Source: Viridibacillus soli (lineage in GTDB: Bacteria; Bacillota; Bacilli; Bacillales_A; Planococcaceae). From it: a stretch of DNA of 64,000 bases. The translations under genes were made by a program, and so were the position numbers. How positions within the stretch are numbered: position 1 is the first letter of the stretch; every line of letters starts with the position of its first letter. The DNA lies in contig NZ_JAEOAH010000004.1 in the NCBI RefSeq assembly GCF_016612995.1, positions 207,467-271,466 on the forward strand, in the 5' to 3' direction. Of this stretch, positions 8,272 through 16,965 are shown piece by piece. The notes under the pieces were generated by a model. The model ran no database searches, had not been told where the DNA came from, and saw only the letters and a list, made by a program, of their open reading frames with translations.

Positions 8272-9183
8272 ATGAAAACAGAGAGAATGTTTTCAATACT
8301 GATCTATTTATTGAAGAAAAAGAAAGTATCTGCTGAAGAATTAGCCAATGAATTTGAAGTAAGTAAAAGAACGATTTATCGAGATATGGATGCATTATCA
8401 TCAATCGGTATACCTATTATTTCTTACTTAGGAAAGAATGGAGGCTTTACTCTAATTGATAATTATCAATTAGATAAATTTACATTTAATGAAGAAGAAA
8501 AGAAGTTTCTATTAGAAGGTTTAACATTAAAAAATGAATTATTTAATAACAATCAATTATCCATATTACAAAGAAAGATAGAGCTATTGAAGGAAAATAA
8601 AGAAGAATTTAATCCAACTATCACAGTGTTATCATCTACATTACACCGAGAATCGATAGAAGAAGAAACAAAAGTGAAGATAAAAAATATACTTTCTATT
8701 ATTGAAGACGGACATAAAATTTCTATTTCCTATGTGTCACAAACAGCGAATAGATCAAGTCGAATTATCCAACCATTAAAACTAAATTTTATGGATGGTA
8801 GCTGGTATTTAGAGGCTTATTGTGAAGGGAAAATGGCTTTAAGATTATTTAAGTTAACTAGGATTAGAAATATGGAAGTAATACAGGAGACGACAAGAAC
8901 AGCCTATACTGAGAGAAATGAGTACATAGCGAATAGAGAAATGAAAATGGAGAAGATTACTTTAATGTTTTCAAAAAGTGAACTTGGGAAACTGTATGAT
9001 TTTTTTACTGAGGATGAAATTTCGATACTTGAAGACGGACATATTGAGGTAGCCTTTAACTATGATGTCAACAAAAATATACTGCCATTTATATTGATGT
9101 TTGGTAGGCATGTAAAGATTCTATCTCCACAATGGCTGAAAGATGAATATATGAATGAAATTAAATTTATTTATAAAAGCTGA
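8272..9183 (+). CDS. HTH/WYL-domain transcriptional regulator, YafY type (303 aa)
   Basis: The N-terminal HTH_11/DeoR-like winged helix at residues 1-60 contains VSAEELANEFEVSKRTIYRDMDAL and the wing segment GGFTL. A WYL domain at about 140-220 contains SYVSQ...RIIQPLKL and SWYLEAYCEG, then a C-terminal WCX-like extension. WYL domains sense ligands, often nucleotides or other small molecules. The next gene encodes a small ligand-binding (GyrI-like) domain after a 61-base gap, so that gene is a plausible target. The ATG at 8272 has AGGGG about 12 bases upstream. Confidence 0.92.
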   Translation: MKTERMFSILIYLLKKKKVSAEELANEFEVSKRTIYRDMDALSSIGIPIISYLGKNGGFTLIDNYQLDKFTFNEEEKKFLLEGLTLKNELFNNNQLSILQRKIELLKENKEEFNPTITVLSSTLHRESIEEETKVKIKNILSIIEDGHKISISYVSQTANRSSRIIQPLKLNFMDGSWYLEAYCEGKMALRLFKLTRIRNMEVIQETTRTAYTERNEYIANREMKMEKITLMFSKSELGKLYDFFTEDEISILEDGHIEVAFNYDVNKNILPFILMFGRHVKILSPQWLKDEYMNEIKFIYKS

Positions 9184-9244
9184 CAGACAGTTGTCAACAT
9201 ATGAATGCTATGCTTTCTGTATTAACTAATAGGAGGAAATTTAT

Positions 9245-9631
9245 ATGAAAACAGAAGTTACTGAAAAAACCATTTATGGAAAATGTGTAAGAACGAATAA
9301 TCAAAATACAGATGTCATACTTAGTCTGTGGGAAGACTTTCTTCGTTTAAATTTAAAAGGTGATATATATGGTGTATATACTAATTATTCAAGTGATTTT
9401 ACAGGTGATTATGATTTCCATATTGGTACAGAAGAGAAATTTAATGATGTAAGTAATATCATAATCCCATCAGGTAACTACCATGTAGTAGACGTAGATA
9501 ATACGGATCCAAAGGGTGTTTTTAACGCTTGGGTAGATATTTGGAACAGTGATATAAAAAGAGCATATAAAACTGATTTTGAATATTATTCGAAGGATGG
9601 TAGCATCAAGATCTTTTTGTCGGTTGAATAA
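9245..9631 (+). CDS. GyrI-like / effector-binding domain protein (128 aa)
   Basis: A free-standing AraC-effector-binding (GyrI/SbmC-like) domain: TEKTIYGKCVRTNN opens it, SLWEDFL follows, and GVYTNYSSDFTGDYDFHIG has the form of the central strand-loop of this fold, with IPSGNYHVVDV later. Relatives (for example B. subtilis YdeE/YobU-like proteins) bind small, often cationic compounds. It has a perfect AGGAGG ribosome binding site. It lies just after a WYL regulator and 41 bases before a MepB-type gene, possibly one unit. Confidence 0.85.
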   Translation: MKTEVTEKTIYGKCVRTNNQNTDVILSLWEDFLRLNLKGDIYGVYTNYSSDFTGDYDFHIGTEEKFNDVSNIIIPSGNYHVVDVDNTDPKGVFNAWVDIWNSDIKRAYKTDFEYYSKDGSIKIFLSVE

Positions 9632-9672
9632 TGAATAGTGACCTTTATATTTAAAATGGAGTATTTGAACAA

Positions 9673-10248
9673 ATGAATCAGAAAAATAGTAACTTTTCAG
9701 ATGCTGACACCAGAGGTCAAAATCTTTGGACTTCCTCTGCCACAATTCATAGTGACCTTCTTGCAACAAGGGATCTTGTCTATAGTCCATGTAGATTCGA
9801 ATGCTCTCAACCAAAAATAGAAGCACAAAATGCTGAATATGGGGCATATGTATTTCAGTTGAATGCTCTATCCATTCGATTTCGTGTTGCTAAAATTACT
9901 CCTACAAAGATAGGGCAATTTGTGACTTTGTGGGACAGAATTGGGGCTGGACCGATCCAACCATACGACATATCAGATCCAGTAGATTTGTTTGTTATTA
10001 GTACCCGCAAAGGAAATAATTTTGGCCAGTTTGTATTTCCAAAAGCGGTTCTATGTAATATGGATATAGTATCCAATAGAGGGGAAGGTGGTAAACGGGC
10101 AATGCGCGTTTACCCACCTTGGGATAAACCTACAAGCCGTCTAGCCCAAAAAACGCAGAAATGGCAACAAGCATATTTCTTGGAAATACCCAGAAATAGT
10201 GCAATAGACAGTGTGCGTACTCAAATGCTCTACGGTCAAAATGTTTAG
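9673..10248 (+). CDS. MepB-family protein (191 aa)
   Basis: The sequence matches the MepB family, named after the third gene of the S. aureus mepRAB efflux operon. Characteristic parts are ECSQPKIEAQNAEYGAYVF, RVAKITPTKIGQFVTLWDR and the FGQFVFPKAVL segment, with KRAMRVYPPWD near the end. The protein is soluble, its biochemical role is not established, and it is of normal family length. The ribosome binding site is weak (GGAG about 13 bases upstream). No MepA-type pump is nearby. Confidence 0.85.
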   Translation: MNQKNSNFSDADTRGQNLWTSSATIHSDLLATRDLVYSPCRFECSQPKIEAQNAEYGAYVFQLNALSIRFRVAKITPTKIGQFVTLWDRIGAGPIQPYDISDPVDLFVISTRKGNNFGQFVFPKAVLCNMDIVSNRGEGGKRAMRVYPPWDKPTSRLAQKTQKWQQAYFLEIPRNSAIDSVRTQMLYGQNV

Positions 10249-10351
10249 TATAAAGTAGTAACTCACAAAAGATTGATGGTCTAACATTTAGAACAATTTC
10301 ATCATATTGGGTATTATGTTTTCACTTTATAAATTATTCTGAAATAAAATG

Positions 10352-10380
10352 TTGACAAAATTAAAACGAGTCCGTATAGT
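10352..10380 (+). promoter_or_regulatory. SigA-type promoter of the T-box leader
   Basis: TTGACA (10352-10357), a 17-base spacer and TATAGT (10375-10380) stand just upstream of the T-box leader, placing the transcription start near 10387. Confidence 0.8.
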
Positions 10381-10386
10381 ATTGGA

Positions 10387-10708
10387 TATTCATTAAAAAT
10401 TTTCAGATATAATTTTCGAAACGCAAAGATTAGGAGTAGTAAAAGCTTATTATTTGGTCAAGAGAGCTGCGGGTTGGTGCAACGCAGTCAAATAATACTT
10501 TGAACTTGCCTAGGAGTGGTAAAGTGAAAACAATAGACAGACTATTCTTTTTATTTTAACGATTAACCATCGTTACAAGGTTTTTAAGTAGGGTTCATTA
10601 AGAACCAATAAGAGTGGTACCGCGGTATGTTTAAGGCATATCGTCTCTTCTTTCATTTGATTATGAAGGAAAAGACGATATGCTTTTTTGATTTTAGGAG
10701 GTAATGAA
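10387..10708 (+). ncRNA. T-box riboswitch leader, probably leucine-specific
   Basis: The canonical T-box sequence is present at 10608-10625 (AGAGTGGTACCGCGG). Stem I features are also clear: the AGTA loop-E side near 10436, the AG-bulge and apical part around 10461-10488 (AGAGAGCTGCGGG), and the 3' specifier loop GAACTTGCC at 10502-10510. Read as GAA followed by the specifier, the codon is CTT (Leu); a one-base shift gives TTG, also Leu. The variable bulge base (TGGT) fits a tRNA ending ACCA, as tRNA-Leu does. The leader precedes an amino-acid permease. The specifier assignment is inference. Confidence 0.93.
10636..10689 (+). terminator. T-box regulatory terminator
   Basis: The stem GCATATCGTCT...AGACGATATGC, extended by the TTCtTTC/GAAgGAA pairs, is followed by T6. 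It competes with the antiterminator formed by the T-box sequence. Confidence 0.9.
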
Positions 10709-12064
10709 ATGGAGAAAGACAGACAGCATTTACAAAGAACAATGACTTCACGACATATTACGATGATGGCTTTAGGTGGTGCTATTGGAGCAGGATTATT
10801 TAAAGGAAGCAGTTCGGCTATCGATATGGCAGGTCCATCAGTACTTCTTGCGTACTTAATTGGTGGTATTATTCTATTATTCGTTATGCAAGGTCTAGCT
10901 GAAATGGCAGTCCGCAATAGCGATGCAAGAACATTTAGAGATTTAGTCCAATCGATTTTAGGGAAATACCCCGCTTATTTTTTAGATTGGATCTATTGGA
11001 AAATGTGGGTTTTAAATATTACAGCTGAATCCGTCGTTGCGGCAATTTTCATTCAATACTGGTTACCAGATTATCCAATTTGGATACTTGCTTTATCGGT
11101 TTCGGTGTTAGTTACAGCCATTAACTTGCTATCTGTAAAAGTGTTTGCTGAAACGGAGTACTGGCTTGCATTAATTAAAATTACCGTTATTGTGGTATTT
11201 ATCATAGCTGGATTCGTGTTATTACTCGTAACTTTTGGAAATCATACAGCAGTTGGTTTTTCTAACTTAACTGACCACGGCGGTTTCTTTCCGAATGGAT
11301 CAGCAGGATTAATTACTGCGATGCTTGTTGTCATCTATTCTTATGGGGGTACAGAAATTATTGGTGTCACTTTAGCTGAAACGAAAAATCCCGAAAAAGT
11401 GGTTCCAAAAGCCGTTCGCAGTACACTAGTACGAATCATCTCTTTCTATCTAGTGCCATTTTTCATTATCGTTAGTTTAATTCCTTGGAATGAAGTAAAC
11501 GGGGTACCAGAAAGTCCGTTTGTGATGGTATTTAAAATGATTGGAATCCCAGGTGCTGACCATATTATGAACGCAGTGGTTTTACTCGCGATCATTTCAT
11601 CGATGAACTCTGGATTATATGGCTCATCACGTGTTCTATATACACAAGCTATGGATGGCCGTATTCCCAAAATCTTTTCGCATTTATCGAAAAAGAAAGT
11701 TCCAGTGTATGCCATATTAATGTGTACTTCTGCTTTATATATGGGTGTGTTAATTTCTTTATTTGCCGGAAGTAAGACTTTTGATTTTCTAATGGGTTCA
11801 CTAGGGTATACGGTATTATTTATCTGGTTAATCATTGCGATTGCTCATCTAAAATCTCGTAAAAAACAACCCGAAAAAACAAGTGCCTATGCAGTTAAAT
11901 GGTTCCCTTATACAACTTGGTTTGCTATTATCGCTTTATGTGCAATCCTAATTGGTATTATCTTTACAACATCTATTATTGTAACAAGTATTACACTAGC
12001 TATCTATATTTTTATTACTTTGACTTATGTATACAAGGAACGTTTTCATAAGAAGGCGGCTTAA
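10709..12064 (+). CDS. APC-family amino-acid permease under T-box control (451 aa)
   Basis: About 12 membrane spans. The N-terminus carries the APC/AAT signature: TSRHITMMALGGAIGAGLFKG at residues 10-30. Later conserved parts are the YGGTEIIGVTLAETKNPE loop and the SSMNSGLYGSSRVLYTQA segment. It resembles GabP/LysP-type permeases and B. subtilis YvbW, which from memory is also controlled by a Leu T-box. Leucine or branched-chain amino-acid uptake is therefore likely but unproven. The longest frame begins at a TTG (10688) inside the terminator T-run, so the ATG at 10709 behind AGGAGG is the start. A terminator follows. Confidence 0.92.
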   Translation: MEKDRQHLQRTMTSRHITMMALGGAIGAGLFKGSSSAIDMAGPSVLLAYLIGGIILLFVMQGLAEMAVRNSDARTFRDLVQSILGKYPAYFLDWIYWKMWVLNITAESVVAAIFIQYWLPDYPIWILALSVSVLVTAINLLSVKVFAETEYWLALIKITVIVVFIIAGFVLLLVTFGNHTAVGFSNLTDHGGFFPNGSAGLITAMLVVIYSYGGTEIIGVTLAETKNPEKVVPKAVRSTLVRIISFYLVPFFIIVSLIPWNEVNGVPESPFVMVFKMIGIPGADHIMNAVVLLAIISSMNSGLYGSSRVLYTQAMDGRIPKIFSHLSKKKVPVYAILMCTSALYMGVLISLFAGSKTFDFLMGSLGYTVLFIWLIIAIAHLKSRKKQPEKTSAYAVKWFPYTTWFAIIALCAILIGIIFTTSIIVTSITLAIYIFITLTYVYKERFHKKAA

Positions 12065-12080
12065 TACTAAATGATTGCTA

Positions 12081-12116
12081 AAAAACGCTTGGAGAAAGGT
12101 TGATCCAAGCGTTTTT
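12081..12116 (+). terminator. permease terminator
   Basis: A 13-bp stem AAAAACGCTTGGA/TCCAAGCGTTTTT with a 10-base loop lies 17 bases after the permease stop. Confidence 0.9.
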
Positions 12117-12164
12117 CTCGGTTTTGTACATGTTTCTCTTTTAAAGAATTTTCATATTTGTGAA

Positions 12165-12428
12165 GGCGTGTTGATTAACCAATTTAAACCATTACCATTA
12201 AAGTGGTAGGTTGATTTCCGCTACGTGATGATCGGTTTCCGCGGGCAAGCACCGAGCCGCTTCCTTCACTACGCTCCGTGCAGGGTCTCGGTTCACTTGC
12301 ATTTCCCGCAGGAGTCGAGCATCCTCAGCTACAATCAATAAAAAATGTAATAACATACGTTAATATTGAACATAAAAAAACCATTTTAACGGTAAATAAC
12401 AACCTAATATTCCCCTAATCAACACACC
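12165..12428. repeat. MITE-like repeat, full copy 1 (264 bp)
   Basis: Bounded by inverted termini (G)GCGTGTTGATTA and TAATCAACACACC. The AT-rich arms flank a GC-rich, imperfectly palindromic core with pairs such as CCGCGGGCAAGC...GCTTGC/CCCGC and ACCGAGCC...CTCGGT. The core resembles, from memory, the CCTGCGGGA/CCCGCGGAAA hairpin repeats found between genes in Bacillaceae. It has no coding capacity. A second full copy lies 78 bases further on in the same orientation. Confidence 0.85.
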
Positions 12429-12442
12429 TGTTCGTGAACAAT

Positions 12443-12489
12443 AAAAGCCAGCTACTCAATCTAGATTCTTATTGAGTCACTGGCTTTTT
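12443..12489. terminator. hairpin between the two repeat copies
   Basis: AAAAGCCAG and ACTCAAT pair with ATTGAGT and CTGGCTTTTT across a short loop. It is terminator-like in both directions and may serve the esterase gene on the minus strand if transcription passes the repeat. Confidence 0.7.
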
Positions 12490-12505
12490 ATAATCTATTT
12501 TAACA

Positions 12506-12770
12506 GGTGTATTGATTAACTAATTTTAACCATTACCATTAAAGTGGTAGGTTGATTTCCGCTACGTGATGATCGGTTTCCGCGGGTAAGCACCGAGCCG
12601 CTTCCTTCGCTACGCTCCGTGCAGGGTCTCGGTTCGCTTGCATTTCCCGCAGGAGTCGAGCACCCGCCGCTACAATCAACTAAAAAATGTAGTAACATAC
12701 GTTAGTATTCAACTTAAAAAAGCCATATTAACGGTAAATAACAACGTAATATTTCTCTAATCAACACACC
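12506..12770. repeat. MITE-like repeat, full copy 2 (265 bp)
   Basis: Same orientation and layout as the copy at 12165-12428, about 90% identical by eye. The termini are GGTGTATTGATTA and TAATCAACACACC. Its right end is only 8 bases from the esterase stop codon. Differences are mostly single-base and lie in both arms and core, which suggests independent drift after duplication. Confidence 0.85.
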
Positions 12771-12777
12771 TACTATA

Positions 12778-13701
12778 TTAACTTTTAATGAAATCTGCAA
12801 TCAGTTGAACTGTCTTTTTCGTATCTTCTTCAAAAAATTCCATTTTACTAAAATAACTATGGATGAGGCCTGGCATAACAGTATGCTGAGTAGGAACACC
12901 GGCTTCCTGCAATCGTTTAGCATAAGCAACCCCTTCATCAAAAAGGACGTCATATTCGGCAGCAATAATAAGTGCTTTTGGTAAATACCTTAAATTATTT
13001 TGCAGAAGAGGGGAGACGGTATTCTTTTCATACTCTGCTAAATCATTAACATAATGCTCTCCAAACCAAATCATTCCGTCACGATCCAATCCAAGATCGT
13101 ATGCATAATTTTCGTAAGATGTAGTAGTCATATCCATATTAGTAACGGGGTAAATTAATACTTGAGCAGTTATATCGGGGCCATTTTGAGCCTTCGCAAT
13201 ATGCGTGACAACCGTTGCTAGATTTCCACCCGCGCTATCACCTGCAACACTAATATTATTCGGATCTCCGTTTAATTCTGTAGCATATTCATATGCCCAA
13301 AGTAGTGCATCAAAGGCGTCATGTAAAGGAGTAGGGAATTTATATTCTGGTGCTAAGCGGTAGTCGACCGAAACTACGACTGCATTTGCTTGTGCCGCAA
13401 GTAAGTGACAGCCTGCATCTGCAGATTCTAAGTTACCAAATACCCAGCCACCACCGTGATAATAAATGATAATTGGGAACGGGCCTTGCCCATTTGGAAT
13501 GTAGATGCGAACATCAATTTCGTTACCATCTCGGACAGGGATTTTACGATCTATTTTTTGTTTTAATAGCGGTAAGTCAATTTTAGGCTGAGGGCAAAGT
13601 GCTCGTGCAGCTCTAACTTCCGCTGGTTGTAAATGATAATATTTTGGCGATTTATTAGTGTTGGCGATATATTCTTTAGATGCATTCGTTAAGTTATTCA
13701 T
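12778..13701 (-). CDS. HSL-family alpha/beta-hydrolase, esterase/lipase (307 aa)
   Basis: The hormone-sensitive-lipase-type oxyanion motif HGGGW is at residues 82-86. The catalytic Ser is in GDSAGG (about 156), the catalytic Asp in EYDVLFDEG (about 251) and the His in GLIHSYF (about 281). The family is cytoplasmic carboxylesterases with an N-terminal cap; the physiological substrate is unknown. The frame extends to a GTG at 13710 that lies within the AAAGGTGG ribosome binding site, so ATG 13701 is used. It shares direction with the upstream proC remnant but is separated from it by a terminator. Confidence 0.92.
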   Translation of the reverse strand: MNNLTNASKEYIANTNKSPKYYHLQPAEVRAARALCPQPKIDLPLLKQKIDRKIPVRDGNEIDVRIYIPNGQGPFPIIIYYHGGGWVFGNLESADAGCHLLAAQANAVVVSVDYRLAPEYKFPTPLHDAFDALLWAYEYATELNGDPNNISVAGDSAGGNLATVVTHIAKAQNGPDITAQVLIYPVTNMDMTTTSYENYAYDLGLDRDGMIWFGEHYVNDLAEYEKNTVSPLLQNNLRYLPKALIIAAEYDVLFDEGVAYAKRLQEAGVPTQHTVMPGLIHSYFSKMEFFEEDTKKTVQLIADFIKS

Positions 13702-13786
13702 CAAATCCACCTTTCAAATTCGAAGTAATAGTATCTTCATTATACACTATTCCTATAAGAAAGGTAGGTATTTGATTCCGAATGAT

Positions 13787-13831
13787 AAAAAACAGACAGA
13801 ACATAACGCAAAGTAGCGAAAAGTTCTGTCT
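13787..13831 (-). terminator. terminator of the proC remnant
   Basis: AGACAGAAC/GTTCTGTCT 9-bp stem, with a GTTTTTT exit on the minus strand. Confidence 0.8.
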
Positions 13832-13841
13832 AGGTAGTGAA

Positions 13842-14639
13842 TTATGATAATGTACCATTTTGTGCGATTACAGCTGATACTGCATCATAGATCGTACTGG
13901 CAAAATGGTCATTTTGTAGGGAAGTGACGCCTTGAATTGTTGTACCTCCAGGTGAACAAACTTGATCAACAAGTTCCCAAGGATGCTCATTAGATTCTAA
14001 AATCATTTTGGCACTGCTAAGGACAGAGCTCGCAGCGATCTCTAAAGCCATTTTCTTATCAATACCCTCGCGCACAGCGGCTCTTGCTAATGAATCGATA
14101 TATAAATAGGTAAAAGCAGGGGAAGCTCCGCCGATAGCTGAAAATATCGTGAAGAGATTTTCTGGTAGCTCTATAATCGAACCGATTGTTTCAAAAAGTG
14201 TAGCAACTATTGTTTTGTGCTGCTCTTTTACAGTTGGAGAAATAGAGAAGCAAGTTGTGGAAGCGGCAACAATGGCGTTAATATTTGGCATCACACGGAT
14301 AATTGGTGTGTCTGATTGTAAATTTTGCTGTAAATAGTCTATCGATTTTCCAACCGCGACTGAAATAATGAGATGCTTTTCGTGTATATATATTTTCACC
14401 TCAAGTAAAACCTCAGCTAACATTTGTGGTTGCACTGCTAGAATGATGACATCTGTATTTTTCATGATCTCTTACACAGATTGACAAGTGATAATGCTGT
14501 AATTATCCGCAAGACTTTTCGTTTTCTCAATCGTCCGGGTATAACAGTAAATCTCCGTAGATGTAAATTATTCACTATTATACATGCCTTTTGTAATGGC
14601 GGAGGCCATACTACGAAGGCCGGTAAATCCATACTTCAT
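13842..14639 (-). pseudogene. proC: pyrroline-5-carboxylate reductase, broken by two stop codons
   Basis: P5CR makes proline from pyrroline-5-carboxylate with NAD(P)H. The C-terminal 207 codons are intact, including the active-site region SAIGGASPAFTYLYIDSLAR and VCSPGGTTIQGV. The natural start is ATG 14639 (MKYGFTGLRSMASAITKGM), in the same frame as the intact part, but TAA codons occur at 14570-14568 and 14474-14472. The nucleotide-binding GxGxxxxA motif is also damaged: GLGSMA has become GLRSMA. Initiation at 14465 would give a protein without the first Rossmann strands, so no activity is expected. The terminator downstream is still intact. Confidence 0.88.
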
Positions 14640-14826
14640 TGAATAACACTCCTAACATATTTTTAAAGTATAATATAGAAGTGCTATTGTTAGAGTTTTT
14701 GACTTGCAGAACTATTGTGGATAAAAAGTGAATATAAGATAATAATGGAATGCAGTTCCTCTATAAAAGGTAATATAAGGAGGTATATAGAAATAAATAC
14801 AGAGAAGCTTTAAAAGGAGGGTATCG

Positions 14827-14970
14827 ATGAAAATGCTTTTTGCTGTTTTAATTATTTCAGGAATTTTTGCAATATATGATGCAATAAGAAGAGTTAATAA
14901 TAATATTCTTGAACAGACGGAAGAAATTAAAAAACTGCATGATAATCTAAGAGAGTATATGAAAAAGTAA
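14827..14970 (+). CDS. small membrane protein (47 aa)
   Basis: An ATG stands six bases after AAAAGGAGGG, an excellent ribosome binding site. The product has one hydrophobic segment (residues 3-17, MLFAVLIISGIFAIY) followed by a charged amphipathic, coiled-coil-like tail (ILEQTEEIKKLHDNLREYMKK). No family is recognised. Small anchors of this shape are common in Bacillales and usually uncharacterised. The nearest neighbours are the proC remnant (divergent) and a terminator hairpin downstream. Confidence 0.65.
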   Translation: MKMLFAVLIISGIFAIYDAIRRVNNNILEQTEEIKKLHDNLREYMKK

Positions 14971-15143
14971 TTTCCTCTTACTAAAATCTAATAAACAAAG
15001 CCCTTAGTCCTTGCTAATTAAATTTAAATTCTTCATTTCTAATACCAAGATGTACAGCAAGTGCTACTTTACGTCCGTTAAAGCACCTGTTTGTTTAATA
15101 GTAAAGTAGCGCCCCTTTAGCTAGACTAAGGAAATAAATAATT

Positions 15144-15186
15144 GAGTAGCTATTCTATTGACAATATAGAATAGCTACTCTTTTTT
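15144..15186 (+). terminator. terminator downstream of the small membrane ORF
   Basis: GAGTAGCTATTCTAT pairs with its complement across a four-base loop, followed by T6. Confidence 0.85.
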
Positions 15187-15221
15187 AGTTTAAACACGAA
15201 TCACCTACAAAAGTGCAAAAG

Positions 15222-15260
15222 AAAAACAACATCGCAGTTAAATGAACTACGATGTTGTTT
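15222..15260 (-). terminator. terminator of the TPR-hydrolase gene
   Basis: AACAACATCGTAGTT/AACTGCGATGTTGTT stem with one mismatch and a T-rich minus-strand exit, 10 bases beyond the stop codon. Confidence 0.85.
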
Positions 15261-15270
15261 ATAAAGGTTG

Positions 15271-16965
15271 TTAGATAGTCGCAAGAGTTTCTGCTTTTGC
15301 TAATAGTTCTTCTCTTTTCTCTTTCAGTTTCGCAGACTTGCTGGATTGGAGTGCATGATCGACAGCTTCAATTGCTTCAGGTAATCGATCTTGCTGTTCT
15401 AAAAGACTGATTAATAGTAAATGCATTCTTGTGTATCGAGGGAAGAGCTCTAGTCCCGCGTATGCAGCTTCAAATGCTTCGTCTATTCGGTTTAGATCTC
15501 GTAATAGTTCAACCTTTAATAATCGCGGTCGGTCATAGGTTGGTGATAACTGAATCGATTGCTCCGTTAACTGGAGTGCCCAATTCTTTTTCTTTGTTCT
15601 AGCGCAATGGATAGCTAATATCCGATGATATTCTGTTGATTTTGAACGTAACACTCGTTCGTAATTAGGGATTTCTTCCTCCGCCATAAATTTACTAACG
15701 ATATCCTTTAAAATACCTACTTGTGATAAGTAAATAGAAATACGGTGACCAGCATAAGGGAAGTAAATGAATTTCGCATTAGGATAAGCTTTCTGAATTA
15801 CTTTTTTCATGTATTTACTATCAATAGGATCCTTAGGATCGTACATAATCGTGGGAGAAATCCCAGGATTATAAGGATGTTCAAGCCCATGTGTGAACTC
15901 AGTATACGCTCTCATTTTAGAGCCGTGATTTGGATGAGCAGAGTTCCTTGGGCTAAGTGCTAGGATATTACAATCAATTGTCGAGCCAAAATACAAAGCC
16001 CCATACCCACCAAGGCTTGTGCCGTAAGAGAATTTTTTGTCATAGCCAGTAGCAAGTTTGGCAACGGTATCATAATATTCTTCACGTGATAAATCTTGGT
16101 GATAATTTTTCGTAGTTCTGCGTCTTAATGAAATTAGATCAACTTGTTTTCTCTTCAATAAATTGAATGCAAAAGGTGTTCTTTCCCATGTTTTATCAAT
16201 AGCATCAAATGTGGCGAATACAGTTTTTGTAGGTTCTATATATTTATAGAATTCAATTCTGCTTTCACCATTATCAAATAAAACGACTTTTCGATAACCA
16301 TTATCAAATAGATTAGGTATTTCCTCTTTGTATTTCGTCAAACATTCAGCGAATAGTAATTCAGCTTTTGAATGATCACCTACAATTTGATAGGCAATAC
16401 TTAAGTCAACAAGCACCGAAGCAGGTACCTCTTCACCTAAAAATTGCACAAGTTCCTCTATTCTTTGGATGGCTTTTGGCCAATTCTTCTCAGCTAATGC
16501 TAGCTGTGTGAATTCAAATCGTAGCATTTCATTTGTGGGGTCTTTCTTTATAACAAGTTGGAGTATTTCATCTGCTTCAACATAATGTCTTTTACATACT
16601 AAATACTTATATAGCTTGTAGTAAAGAGTAGATTCTTTCCTGCGTGGTATGTTTTTAACCGTTCGTGGTAAATGCATTGCAATAGCCTTTAAGTTTTTTT
16701 TGCGAATATAAATCTTCATCAATTCAGCATGAATAGACAGGCTCATTGAATGTATATTTGCACCTTCTTGCAATAACTTTGTAGCTTGGTTAACTTTATT
16801 TTCTCGTTTTAGTAGTTTAGCAACGTCAACATAATTAGACCTACTAGGTACAGACCTCTTTTGCGTTAAAATGTCGTGGGCAATTTGAGTACTGACATCC
16901 TTATTTTTATTATTCTTGTGGGTATTTTGTTCCTCTTGTGTAAATAAGATCTTGTTATTAGACAT
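15271..16965 (-). CDS. TPR - alpha/beta-hydrolase - TPR protein (564 aa)
   Basis: Three parts. Residues ~45-225 form helical TPR-like repeats (AKLLKRENKVNQATKLLQEG, EADEILQLVIKKDPTNEMLR). Residues ~225-430 look like an alpha/beta-hydrolase with a nucleophile elbow GTSLGGYG (Ser about 317), a candidate acid in YDPKDPIDS and a candidate His in AGHRISIY. Residues ~440-564 are further TPR repeats (EAFEAAYAGLELFP, EAIEAVDHALQSS). There is no signal peptide. The start at 16965 is chosen for AAGGAGATTAGC; a longer frame begins at 17001. A hydrolase inserted between two TPR blocks is unusual. A role in surface polysaccharide or glycoprotein metabolism is possible but only inference. Confidence 0.82.
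   Translation of the reverse strand: MSNNKILFTQEEQNTHKNNKNKDVSTQIAHDILTQKRSVPSRSNYVDVAKLLKRENKVNQATKLLQEGANIHSMSLSIHAELMKIYIRKKNLKAIAMHLPRTVKNIPRRKESTLYYKLYKYLVCKRHYVEADEILQLVIKKDPTNEMLRFEFTQLALAEKNWPKAIQRIEELVQFLGEEVPASVLVDLSIAYQIVGDHSKAELLFAECLTKYKEEIPNLFDNGYRKVVLFDNGESRIEFYKYIEPTKTVFATFDAIDKTWERTPFAFNLLKRKQVDLISLRRRTTKNYHQDLSREEYYDTVAKLATGYDKKFSYGTSLGGYGALYFGSTIDCNILALSPRNSAHPNHGSKMRAYTEFTHGLEHPYNPGISPTIMYDPKDPIDSKYMKKVIQKAYPNAKFIYFPYAGHRISIYLSQVGILKDIVSKFMAEEEIPNYERVLRSKSTEYHRILAIHCARTKKKNWALQLTEQSIQLSPTYDRPRLLKVELLRDLNRIDEAFEAAYAGLELFPRYTRMHLLLISLLEQQDRLPEAIEAVDHALQSSKSAKLKEKREELLAKAETLATI

Noticed and set aside
12516..12698. 60-codon minus-strand frame inside the repeat copy 2
   Set aside because: It lies entirely within the GC-rich hairpin core of a non-coding repeat and does not persist in copy 1.
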